From assembly GCA_910585715.1 (NCBI GenBank), contig CAJUEX010000030.1:1-41196 (forward strand): a stretch of 41,196 bases of DNA. The letters are read 5' to 3'. The position numbers were made by a program, and so were the translations under genes. Origin of the DNA: an uncultured Lachnospiraceae bacterium. GTDB taxonomy: Bacteria; Bacillota; Clostridia; Lachnospirales; Lachnospiraceae. Shown piece after piece: positions 26,538 through 35,067 of the stretch (positions are counted from its first letter, which is position 1; the number at the start of each line of letters is the position of its first letter). Under the pieces are notes generated by a model that was given only the letters and a program-made list of their open reading frames with translations, ran no database searches and was not told the origin of the DNA.

Positions 26538-28130
26538 TCAATTCTTTCTCGCATACCATTCCCCAATCCCCATAAGCAGAAAGATAAACGGAGTACAGAG
26601 CACTGTCTGATAGCAAAACACATTATGTCCCACATAAGAAAGAACACATGCTATCACCCCGATAACAATAGGATTCTTAGCAGCTTTTCCTGCAAATCTG
26701 GCTGTTGCAGAAACAAAAATCCCCAAATATGCAATGCCGCCTATGATTCCATAGTTTATTACCGCAGTAAACCATTCATTATGGGCATTGGTCAATACAT
26801 TGTTTCCCCATACGGCATTTAAATCAGCTGCTGCAAACTCATAGCCATAATAGGAATAGCATTCCGGTCCTACCCCAAACAGCTTTTTCCAAATGTCCAT
26901 CTCCTGAAACATACTGCCGGTAAATCTCCAGGTAAACCCTCTCCCATTCCCCCACCTGTCTGTCCAGGTCAGGTAAGGAATCTTATCTGCAAATGCGGAT
27001 ATGGTTTCAGGCAGCATTCCTTTTGCACTAAGCACAAGACATACTATAGCCAGAACAGCCAATATACCTCCCATGCTGTAAAGTAAATTTCTAATTCCTC
27101 TCATAATTCTGGCATTATAAATCTCTTTCTTTCCCAAAAACAGCAATCCAATCCAAAGAATTGCACAGACAGCCAGCAATCCCCATGTAACATTACTATT
27201 AATCAAAAACTGACTCAACGTATCAAGATTACCTATCATATTCTGAGGACGGACTACGGTCCCCACATATATCACCTTGGCAGAAGCAAAAAACAGGACT
27301 GCCAGTTGGAAAAATCTCTGCAAATGCCAGATATCCCCCACAGAAAACCAGAAAAACACCCCCATAAAACATAATAATGCTATGTAAGCGCTGTCACTGT
27401 TTTGTGTTACCAGTGTGGAAAATCCCAAAAAGGAAAAAATACCGCTTACAATACGAACCCACAATTTCCTGCTATCCCAGAAAAAATACAGTCCGACGGG
27501 AAGCACCGTACAGACAAAAGCTGAATACCAGCTTGCCTGCCCCATGGTGGATAAAAACTGCAGCTTGTAAAACTCCTCCAGCCCCTCATATACGCCTAAA
27601 GGGTCAATTAAAAAACGGTTCAATATTCCCAGCAGGTATGCATAGCCCGCCGTTGCACAAAGGCAAAACAAAATGGCTTTGGCATTCTGTGCATATCTGG
27701 ACAGCAGAAAATAAATGCATACAAAGCTGATTTGAGAATACAGGCCCATGAACCAGCCGGAATATCCTGCCCATATTTTATCGTGATAATCGCTGAGCGC
27801 AGAGGAAAGCAGAACAAAGAGCATGTAAGCAATCACCATATAATCCAATACAGAAAGATTTTTCAACAATCTCTGCACATTCCACTTCCTAAAATTGCAT
27901 ATGAAATAAAAGACTACCATACCCATCAAAACAGGCAGCGCCAGCTTTGTGACATTGGCATATAAAGTATATTTCACATCTCCTATTTTATAAAATCCTT
28001 CCTTTAAATAAACCGGCAGGAAGATTACCAGTACAAGTGAAAAAAGAGTCACCATATATTCCAGCAAAAGGGTAATGGTATCCTTTTCATCTGCTACTTT
28101 ATTTTTTGTTTCCTTTACTAACTTTGTCAT
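26538..28130 (-). CDS. O-antigen ligase/polymerase-like membrane protein (Wzy_C type)
   Basis: 530 residues with about twelve membrane segments. FGVGPECYSYYGYEF and NAHNEWFTAVINYGIIGGIAYLG near the C-terminus match the Wzy_C region of O-antigen ligases and polymerases, where a GxG...H pattern in the large loop is functional. In a Gram-positive, such proteins may polymerise or attach glycans to wall or protein acceptors. It follows the AAA/TOPRIM pair by 42 bases. The window encodes another ligase-like protein at 35068-36288 and a third polymerase at 15797-16939. Confidence 0.75.
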   Translation of the reverse strand: MTKLVKETKNKVADEKDTITLLLEYMVTLFSLVLVIFLPVYLKEGFYKIGDVKYTLYANVTKLALPVLMGMVVFYFICNFRKWNVQRLLKNLSVLDYMVIAYMLFVLLSSALSDYHDKIWAGYSGWFMGLYSQISFVCIYFLLSRYAQNAKAILFCLCATAGYAYLLGILNRFLIDPLGVYEGLEEFYKLQFLSTMGQASWYSAFVCTVLPVGLYFFWDSRKLWVRIVSGIFSFLGFSTLVTQNSDSAYIALLCFMGVFFWFSVGDIWHLQRFFQLAVLFFASAKVIYVGTVVRPQNMIGNLDTLSQFLINSNVTWGLLAVCAILWIGLLFLGKKEIYNARIMRGIRNLLYSMGGILAVLAIVCLVLSAKGMLPETISAFADKIPYLTWTDRWGNGRGFTWRFTGSMFQEMDIWKKLFGVGPECYSYYGYEFAAADLNAVWGNNVLTNAHNEWFTAVINYGIIGGIAYLGIFVSATARFAGKAAKNPIVIGVIACVLSYVGHNVFCYQTVLCTPFIFLLMGIGEWYARKN

Positions 28131-28172
28131 GATTGCATCCTTCTATTATATATTTGCATGTTGTATACATTT

Positions 28173-28973
28173 TTAAACTGCCTTACTGCACCCTGCTGTC
28201 TGGCGTTTGGAACATCTTATACATGCATTCCAAAATCTGATTGAAAAATAATCCAACAAAAACTCTGGAAAAGCGCTGAGAATAAATATCTTTTCCTTCA
28301 ATATGTATTCCCTTTGCCTTAGGTATAATTCACCGGGACTGACTTTTGTCTTATAATCATCATATCTGAAAATATCATCTTTGTTATAAAAGCATGATAT
28401 TCTCATTGCAAACACATTAAGGGCTTCCCTCCAAATTTCAAACGTATATTTTCTAAAATCCGGATATTCGGCATGTTTTGATGATATATGCTTATAATTT
28501 ACAAATGCGTCAACGTCACAGCAGCAGTTTCTATCATTCCCGCAAATACCATGTTCAAAATCTCTTAACGCCTCTACCATCGGATAACTGATATAAAGCT
28601 TTCCGTTTTCTGTCTCGTTTTCAAAATTAGCAAGCATTTTTACCAAAACGGCATCCCCATTAACAGCATCCGGTAAATTATCCTGATGCGCATCATAATC
28701 AAAGAAAAGAAATATTTCCGAAAAGTCATCTCTGGTTAAGCCTGCTAACAATTTTTCTAACTCTTTACTGTCTTCCCTCAAAACCTCTATAATACCCGTT
28801 TCAAAATCATCCTTTTCCATTTTTTTCCAAAGCATATAAATATTTAATCCGGCAGGAAGCGTAATGATTTTAAAATTACTATTTCTAAAATATACTTGTT
28901 GCAGATTTTCTATAATCTGCGGTTCTCTGGCCTGTCCTTCAACTATAAATGCCTTATAGTTTTTATTTTTCAT
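28173..28973 (-). CDS. TOPRIM-like partner protein (DUF4435/RloB-like), putative defence effector
   Basis: 266 residues from ATG 28973 (a GTG at 28982 is possible). FIVEGQAREPQIIENL near the N-terminus (Glu12) and IFLFFDYDAHQ (Asp92, Asp94) make the acid-glycine and DxD motifs of a TOPRIM fold, as in OLD-family nucleases, RloB-like proteins and the AriB effector of PARIS. A cluster of cysteines (ICGNDRNCCCD) lies at about 170-185. It overlaps the upstream AAA ATPase gene, so the two are made together. An ATPase sensor plus TOPRIM effector is an established anti-phage arrangement; which system this is cannot be fixed by eye. Confidence 0.6.
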   Translation of the reverse strand: MKNKNYKAFIVEGQAREPQIIENLQQVYFRNSNFKIITLPAGLNIYMLWKKMEKDDFETGIIEVLREDSKELEKLLAGLTRDDFSEIFLFFDYDAHQDNLPDAVNGDAVLVKMLANFENETENGKLYISYPMVEALRDFEHGICGNDRNCCCDVDAFVNYKHISSKHAEYPDFRKYTFEIWREALNVFAMRISCFYNKDDIFRYDDYKTKVSPGELYLRQREYILKEKIFILSAFPEFLLDYFSIRFWNACIRCSKRQTAGCSKAV

Positions 28974-30072
28974 CAAATGCACCCGCCTTATACATTTTCT
29001 GCAAATTATGAGCCTTCCTCAGCTCTTTCTCTGTGGAGTCCGCAATAGAATAAATTTTATTATCTTTAATGATGAAATAGCAATCAGGCCTTAAAATATC
29101 ATTACTCATAAGATCCGTGTTATGTGTTGTAGTAAAAATCTGGACATTTTCTATTGTACTCAGTCTGGATACTATGTTGTTAGATAATTCAAAGTGATAA
29201 AATGCATCAAATTCATCAATATATACCAAAGAAGCCTGCTCCATCTTTATATACCAGTAATAGAACAATGCCAGTGACCTGGTTCCGGTAGATGCAATCT
29301 TAAAAAAGTCTGCTTCTTGATATTCAAAATGACAATATATGGATTTCTTTCCATCCACTTCTACAGCATATAAATCATATACTATTTCATTTTCTTCAAG
29401 GAATTGCTGGAAATCGGAAAGATGTCCGCTATTGATTATCCCTTCCGCAATGCTTTCTCCCCCGGTACGGAATCCTTCATATCCTCTTTGGTCTAATGAA
29501 TAAAAAAGAAGCATTCTATTAATATAGTCTATAAAACTTTTGAATACAGCATTTTCTTTTGTATCCGGCAATATTGTATTACTGCTTACATATTTTACTC
29601 TTGAAATAGGACTGCTATTTTCGATTGTATGATTCAACGTCTCTGTCCCGGGAAGGCGTGTGAATCCTTCATTTCTGACAAAATCAAAGCAAATCACTTC
29701 CTTGCCGGCAATAGAAAGACTTTCATATATTAACTCCGATACTGCTGATTTTCTGTACTTATAGCAAAGTTCTTCACCTTGAAATTCAAATATATATTCA
29801 AACTCAGCAAAGGACTTACCACTATTCATATTCAAATAATAATCATACTTGTTAAGGAGCTTTTGTTTATCCGTCAAATGGCAGATTAAATCAAAAATTG
29901 CCAGTCCCAGATTGGATTTTCCGCTGCCATTAATCCCATAAAGAATACCTTTTGTAACTCTTTGTCCGGAAACAACTTTTTGATTAAACTCATAGTCGAA
30001 TGTATTCCCCAGTTCAAAGGTGATTTTATCCTTGAATCCTTTGAAGTTTTCAACACTGAATCTTTTTAACAT
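28963..30072 (-). CDS. AAA15/ABC-type ATPase, putative defence sensor
   Basis: 369 residues. RFSVENFKGFKDKITFELG begins the protein, as in AAA15 (RloA/AriA/OLD-like) ATPases. GINGSGKSN at 46-54 is Walker A, STGTRSLAL an ABC-type signature, LVYIDEFDAFYH Walker B, and TTTHNTDL the H-loop. All motifs are intact, so ATP hydrolysis is expected. ATG 30072 is preceded by AGAGG and by a good promoter at 30099-30127, so the pair is its own unit. Relatives sense phage proteins or DNA ends and release or activate a TOPRIM partner. It is placed between glycan genes. Confidence 0.7.
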   Translation of the reverse strand: MLKRFSVENFKGFKDKITFELGNTFDYEFNQKVVSGQRVTKGILYGINGSGKSNLGLAIFDLICHLTDKQKLLNKYDYYLNMNSGKSFAEFEYIFEFQGEELCYKYRKSAVSELIYESLSIAGKEVICFDFVRNEGFTRLPGTETLNHTIENSSPISRVKYVSSNTILPDTKENAVFKSFIDYINRMLLFYSLDQRGYEGFRTGGESIAEGIINSGHLSDFQQFLEENEIVYDLYAVEVDGKKSIYCHFEYQEADFFKIASTGTRSLALFYYWYIKMEQASLVYIDEFDAFYHFELSNNIVSRLSTIENVQIFTTTHNTDLMSNDILRPDCYFIIKDNKIYSIADSTEKELRKAHNLQKMYKAGAFDEK

Positions 30073-30098
30073 CCTTTTACCTCTTGATTTTTTATATT

Positions 30099-30127
30099 AT
30101 TATACACATATCATACAGCATTATCAA
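30099..30127 (-). promoter_or_regulatory. Promoter of the AAA/TOPRIM pair
   Basis: TTGATA (30127-30122), a 17-base spacer and a perfect TATAAT (30104-30099) on the minus strand, 27 bases before the ATPase start codon. This gives the pair its own transcription independent of the helicase genes. Confidence 0.7.
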
Positions 30128-30148
30128 TTATGACTTCTTTTATATCTA

Positions 30149-30922
30149 CTACAGCACCCCAAACAAGTCTTCCCAGTTATCCTGCCGGATAATCCGCTCG
30201 CTGGCACAATCGGCATTTTGCAGCATAGCCTCCACCCTGCTTCCCAGAGTCACGTCAATAAATCTCTCTACATCAATTCCCCTTAGTTCAAAAAAGAGCA
30301 ATGGATTTTCGTCAAATCTGGCGCCGATTCCGTAAAGAACGGCTGCCACATGCTTGCACATCAATGCCCAGTCCGGGCAGCTGCAGCTAAAGCTTATTTC
30401 CTTCGGTGTGGGAAACAATCCCTCTTCCCCCTGAAAGAGCTCCTTTAATTCTTCCGGGAAATCTCCCTGCAGAAGTAATTCCAGATTTTCTATCTTCTTC
30501 GCACATTTCCTGATGGCAAACTGGCAGCGCTCTTCGGAAAGGGGACTGATGCGTACCTCCACCTTATACGGAGCCTTTCGCCTTCCCTGTACCCTTGCCG
30601 TCACTTTTCCCTTCTGAATCTTTAAATCCACCACTGCTCCTGTCCTGACATATCTCTTGCCCCGCTCCAGCCGGCTTTCAAAGTCAGCATATCTCTCCAG
30701 GTTATTGCACCATGCCTGTCCCCACCAGCTGTTCACAATTTTTCTTCCCTTTATGACAACAGGCTCCAATGTCTTTCCCTTTGCCTTCTCCCGCCTTGCC
30801 GTAGCTTTGGCATTTCCCTGAAGCTTTCCCGTATCAGGCTGGCTGTAATTGGTAAAATCATTCCAATATCTTCCCATTTCTTCCCGTTCCTTCCTGATTG
30901 CCCGAAACTCTTTCATCATCAA
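30149..30922 (-). CDS. SWIM zinc-finger protein
   Basis: 257 residues. The C-terminal half contains FSCSCPDWALMCKHVAAVLYG, the CxC...CxH zinc-binding SWIM motif that binds DNA or protein. The N-terminal half includes IKGRKIVNSWWGQAWCNNLE, seen in SWIM proteins paired with bacterial SNF2 helicases. It overlaps the helicase stop by four bases (ATGA), so the two are co-translated and probably act together on chromatin or nucleic acids. The precise function is not established. Two further ATGs follow the first and cannot be separated. Confidence 0.85.
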   Translation of the reverse strand: MMMKEFRAIRKEREEMGRYWNDFTNYSQPDTGKLQGNAKATARREKAKGKTLEPVVIKGRKIVNSWWGQAWCNNLERYADFESRLERGKRYVRTGAVVDLKIQKGKVTARVQGRRKAPYKVEVRISPLSEERCQFAIRKCAKKIENLELLLQGDFPEELKELFQGEEGLFPTPKEISFSCSCPDWALMCKHVAAVLYGIGARFDENPLLFFELRGIDVERFIDVTLGSRVEAMLQNADCASERIIRQDNWEDLFGVL

Positions 30923-33540
30923 TCCAATTTTAAAATCGACACCAGTTCCTCGTTGCTCATTTCCGTAATCCAGTTCTCTCCGCCGGAACCAATCACATTT
31001 TCCGCCAGTTCCTTTTTGGAGTTAATCATTTCATCTATCTTTTCTTCTATTGTTCCCCTGCATACCAGCTTATGAACCATAACGTTATTTTTCTGCCCTA
31101 TACGGTAAGCCCTGTCCGTGGCCTGATTCTCAACTGCCGGATTCCACCATCGGTCAAAATGGATTACATGGCTTGCCTGAGTAAGATTCAGCCCGGTTCC
31201 GCCCGCCTTTACGGAAAGGACAATATAAGGAACATATTTTTCTCCCTGAAATGTTTCCACAATCCGGCTTCTTTTTGCAGCAGGCGTTCCGCCATGGAGC
31301 ACAAATCCTCTGGTATGGAAAATTTCCGCCAGATAATCATCCAGAAAACCGGTTATTTCCTTAAACTGGGTAAACACCAGCACCCGCTCTCTTTTTTCAT
31401 AAATCGTTTCACAAATCTCACGCAGCATTTCAAATTTTCCACTGTCCTTTGCCAGATAGCTCTGCTGCCCCATGTACTGGTCCGGATGGTTGCATATCTG
31501 CTTTAATTTGGTCAGAGACGCCAGTACCAGCCCTCTCCTTTCCATACCGGAAACCTCTTCCAGCTTCTTAGAAAGCTCCGTGACATATCTCCGATAAAGA
31601 ACTGCCTGCTTTTTGGAAATATTTACATAATCCACCTGTTCCAGTTTCTCCGGAAGGTCTGAAATTATGCTTTTATCTGTTTTAACACGGCGCAGCATAA
31701 ATGGCGCTATCATGGATTTCAGCTTTGCATATCCTTCCGGGTGCTGCGCAAGCCCTTTACAGTAATCATGAAATTCTGCCGAGCTGCCAAGCAGTCCTTT
31801 GTTCAGAAAATCAAATAAAGACCATAAATTTGTCAGATCATTTTCAATGGGAGTACCTGTCATGGCAATTTTAGTAAGGCTTTTTAATTTTTTTATCTGC
31901 CTTGTCTGCCTGGTAACCGGGTTCTTGATAGCCTGCGCCTCATCCAGTATCAATGCATCCCATATGATGTTCTCAAGTGCCGGGATTCTGGCTGTCATGC
32001 CATAGGTGGTAATCGTTAAGAATGCCCTGCTGTCTTTCATCTCATCACTATGCGCCTGTGCACTTTTTCCGTGCAGAATATGTACCGTCATTTCAGGTGC
32101 AAATTTCCCGCTTTCTTTTTGCCAGTTTCCCACTAATGAAGCTGGAACAATCAACAGCGCTTTTGCATCCTTCTTCGTCTTTCGCAGCTTTTCCAAAAAT
32201 GCCAGCACCTGTATGGTTTTGCCAAGTCCCATATCGTCTGCAAGACATGCCCCAAATCCAAGCCGGCTCATATAATTAAGCCATGTATATCCGGTCTTCT
32301 GGTAAGGTCTTAAAGCAGCCAGAAAGCTTTTGGGAACCGCCGCAGTCCTGATGCTATCGGGAGCCTTCAAATCATGCAAAAGACCATTCAGCCATTTGCC
32401 ATTGGTCAAAATCGGGCCCACATCTGCATTCTGCTTTTCATTCTCACTTTTCAGCTCCATCCGCAGGGCTTCCATCAGAGTCAGTTCACCCTGATACTCT
32501 TCCATATCAGCCAAAAGCTTTTTCAGCCTGTCATGATCCACTTCAACCCATTTTCCCTTAAGAAATGCCAGCCCTTCCGTCTGTTTAAGCAGGTTTTCCA
32601 CTTCCTCTTTTGATAACGGCACCCCTCCCACCGAAAGTGCGGGACACATGGTCAGAATCGTATCCATCCCTACAAAAGCGGGCTTTTCCTCTCCCAAAGC
32701 CACGGACATGGATATGCCATATGCTTTCTTTTTCCACCAGTTTGGAATACGGCAGATAATTCCCGTTTCTTCAATTGCCGGCACATCCTTTAAGATTTGA
32801 AATGCCTCCTCCGCAGTCAGACGCAGAGGATGAAACATTTCTCCCCGTTCCACAAATTCCCCAATCAGCGCTGAGACCTCCGCTGCTTTATTCAAACAGG
32901 ACAAAAGCGCTAACAGCTTATGCCTGTCCTTCTGATACTCTTCCAAAGCATACTGCAGCGGAACATGGCGAACCTTTCCATCTTCATCCTTCGTGGCATA
33001 GGTGGCAAGAAAAGCAAACGGAAATGCCGTATCGCCGCTTTCCACCAGATGAAAAAAAATGCGCTCCGGTACCCGCAGCCGCTGGCTTTTTTCTGTCAGA
33101 TACAATGCTACTGTACCTTCATATCCGCCAATTTCACGGGCAAAAATCATGTTCAGCCTCTTAAAAAGCTTCTGTATCCATTGCTCCGTCACATATTCAG
33201 AGCCAAGCGTAAATGGCACGGAATTCAATAAAACCCTCATAGCTTCCTCATCCGGTTCCACGCAGGCAGCTTCCCTTGTGAGCTCAATATCCGGCTGGCT
33301 GGTCAGCAAATGAAAAAACTGTTCTGACAGCTGGTACAAAAAGCTTCCCGCTGCATCAAATACTTTCGGCTTTTCCACAAATCCAAGCCGGTATAAGGCA
33401 TAAAAGCGCTCTTTTTCAAATTGCTCCTTCCAGTACAGCGCCTTCTCATCCTCCGCCTCTTTTCTGTCATCAATGGAAAAGCCGTCTGATGTAAACAGAA
33501 ACCTTAGAATTTCTTCTTTTCCCTTTGTATTTTCTCCCAT
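30919..33540 (-). CDS. SNF2-family helicase/translocase
   Basis: 873 residues. An N-terminal accessory region of about 400 residues is followed by a SNF2 core. ADDMGLGKT is motif I, ALILDEAQAIKN the DEAQ box, and AMTGTPIENDLTNLWSL motif III. LHGGTPAAKRSRIVETFQ and FDRWWNPAVENQATDRAYRIGQ lie in the second RecA-like lobe. It belongs to the bacterial SNF2 group that is commonly encoded with a SWIM protein. ATG 33540 follows AGAGGAG. It comes after the priming sugar transferase with a 33-base gap but has no evident role in glycan synthesis. Confidence 0.9.
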   Translation of the reverse strand: MGENTKGKEEILRFLFTSDGFSIDDRKEAEDEKALYWKEQFEKERFYALYRLGFVEKPKVFDAAGSFLYQLSEQFFHLLTSQPDIELTREAACVEPDEEAMRVLLNSVPFTLGSEYVTEQWIQKLFKRLNMIFAREIGGYEGTVALYLTEKSQRLRVPERIFFHLVESGDTAFPFAFLATYATKDEDGKVRHVPLQYALEEYQKDRHKLLALLSCLNKAAEVSALIGEFVERGEMFHPLRLTAEEAFQILKDVPAIEETGIICRIPNWWKKKAYGISMSVALGEEKPAFVGMDTILTMCPALSVGGVPLSKEEVENLLKQTEGLAFLKGKWVEVDHDRLKKLLADMEEYQGELTLMEALRMELKSENEKQNADVGPILTNGKWLNGLLHDLKAPDSIRTAAVPKSFLAALRPYQKTGYTWLNYMSRLGFGACLADDMGLGKTIQVLAFLEKLRKTKKDAKALLIVPASLVGNWQKESGKFAPEMTVHILHGKSAQAHSDEMKDSRAFLTITTYGMTARIPALENIIWDALILDEAQAIKNPVTRQTRQIKKLKSLTKIAMTGTPIENDLTNLWSLFDFLNKGLLGSSAEFHDYCKGLAQHPEGYAKLKSMIAPFMLRRVKTDKSIISDLPEKLEQVDYVNISKKQAVLYRRYVTELSKKLEEVSGMERRGLVLASLTKLKQICNHPDQYMGQQSYLAKDSGKFEMLREICETIYEKRERVLVFTQFKEITGFLDDYLAEIFHTRGFVLHGGTPAAKRSRIVETFQGEKYVPYIVLSVKAGGTGLNLTQASHVIHFDRWWNPAVENQATDRAYRIGQKNNVMVHKLVCRGTIEEKIDEMINSKKELAENVIGSGGENWITEMSNEELVSILKLD

Positions 33541-33573
33541 GCCGCTTCTCCTCTTTGCCCTGCCCGAAGTGTT

Positions 33574-34995
33574 CTATTTAGCTCCTACGCCAAATAAAAC
33601 AACGAACACTGTCTGGAACAGGATTTTGATATCAAGGCTTAAGGACCAGTTATCAATGTATTCCAGGTCCATCTTTACAACCTCATCAAAATCAATAGTC
33701 TTCCCTCTGCCCTTTACCTGCCACATTCCTGTAATGCCCGGCGTAATGCTGAGCCTTCTGCGGTAATGCATATTGTACTGTTCAAATTCATCTTCTGTGG
33801 GGGGGCGTGTGCCTACCAAGCTCATATCGCCTTTCAGCACATTAAAAAACTGTGGTAGCTCGTCAATGCTTGTTTTCCTTAAAAATTTCCCAACCGGGGT
33901 TATCCTCGGGTCATTATCCATTTTAAACATAAGCCCCTGCATTTCATTTCGAGCTTCCAGCTCTTTTTTCCGTTCCTCTGCATCGATATACATGGAACGA
34001 AATTTGTATATCTTGAATCTTCTGCCATTTTTCCCTATTCTGGTCTGGGCAAAGAATACGGGACCTTTGGAATTTAATTTAATTGCAAGGGCTACAAAGG
34101 GCATAAGCAGCGCAACCACTAAAATCCCTATCATGCCTCCCAGAATATCCATAGCCCGCTTTACAAACAGCCGCCTGTAATCCATATATTGCAGCGCAAA
34201 GGTAATAACCGCATAGCCGGCAAAGTTTCCCACGCTTTTCCCTTTCATATCAAGATCCAGCGCATCCACGCTATAGTGGCAGACTATGCCCATGCTTTCA
34301 AAATCAATAATTATCTGCTTGGCTTCCTGAGTGACCATATTGGGCAGGAAAAGAAACACCTCGTCCAAAGTAGTCTGCACGGATATTTCATAAAGGTTTT
34401 CCTTATCTGCCACTACAGGAATTCCCATGATTTCCTCACCCACCATATTCCTGTCCACAATTGCGAGCGAAGTAATTTCATAGTTCCATGCTTTTTCCTT
34501 TTTGATTCGCTTTAATACCTTTTCTGCATATTCAGAATCGGTAACTACCATAATCTTATCGCTGGCATTACTTCTTTTATAATAACTTACCATGTATCTC
34601 TTAAAAGCAATATGAAACAGGTAAGTGAATATCAAATTAAAAACGCCGAAATAGCCAAAAGTCAGTCGGGATAGATTTTCGGCATCTTTTGTCAGGAACA
34701 GCAAACAGCCTATGGCAATCGACATTGTAATGTCATATTTTAAAACTGCTACAAATTCCGTGTAATATCCTCTTCCGAAAAAGTGCCGGTTCCAGTCAAT
34801 CAATACACTGTACAAAAGGCAGAAAAGCATCATATACATACACACATTATAGTGCAGGGATAATCTGTCCGCATTGCGGATAGTGCCAAATCGAATGAAC
34901 ATGGCAAGCAGATAAGAAATCACAATGCTTGCAAAATCAATTACAAGCACACAATAGGTCTCTATCAATTTGCTTTTTCTATGGATTTGCTGCAT
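33574..34995 (-). CDS. Polyprenyl-phosphate sugar phosphotransferase (priming transferase)
   Basis: 473 residues from ATG 34995, seven bases after GGGAGGA; the TTG at 35010 lies inside that site and is rejected. Four N-terminal membrane helices, a CoA-binding-like middle domain (MVVTDSEYAEKVLKRI) and a C-terminal catalytic domain are present. The last has KRAMDILGGMIGI, KIYKFRSMYIDAEERK, RKTSIDELPQFFNVLKGDMSLVGTRPP and ITGMWQVKGRG. It transfers a sugar-1-phosphate to undecaprenyl phosphate and so starts the repeat unit. The RPP codons contain a C7 run (33799-33805). Confidence 0.92.
   Translation of the reverse strand: MQQIHRKSKLIETYCVLVIDFASIVISYLLAMFIRFGTIRNADRLSLHYNVCMYMMLFCLLYSVLIDWNRHFFGRGYYTEFVAVLKYDITMSIAIGCLLFLTKDAENLSRLTFGYFGVFNLIFTYLFHIAFKRYMVSYYKRSNASDKIMVVTDSEYAEKVLKRIKKEKAWNYEITSLAIVDRNMVGEEIMGIPVVADKENLYEISVQTTLDEVFLFLPNMVTQEAKQIIIDFESMGIVCHYSVDALDLDMKGKSVGNFAGYAVITFALQYMDYRRLFVKRAMDILGGMIGILVVALLMPFVALAIKLNSKGPVFFAQTRIGKNGRRFKIYKFRSMYIDAEERKKELEARNEMQGLMFKMDNDPRITPVGKFLRKTSIDELPQFFNVLKGDMSLVGTRPPTEDEFEQYNMHYRRRLSITPGITGMWQVKGRGKTIDFDEVVKMDLEYIDNWSLSLDIKILFQTVFVVLFGVGAK
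33799..33805 (-). repeat. C7 homopolymer in the priming transferase gene
   Basis: Seven consecutive Cs on the coding strand encode the arginine-proline-proline of the conserved GTRPP motif, in frame here. One base of slippage would remove about the last 75 residues. It is shorter than usual contingency tracts, so switching is only a possibility. Confidence 0.8.
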
Positions 34996-35067
34996 TTCAT
35001 TTCCTCCCAAACCCTTACTTCTATATCATACAACAGATTTTATAAATATGCACTGCATAGTATAGCA

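Noticed and set aside
32775..33164. Plus-strand ORF of 129 codons
   Set aside because: Antisense shadow of the SNF2 helicase gene, with no ribosome binding site and no recognisable protein features.
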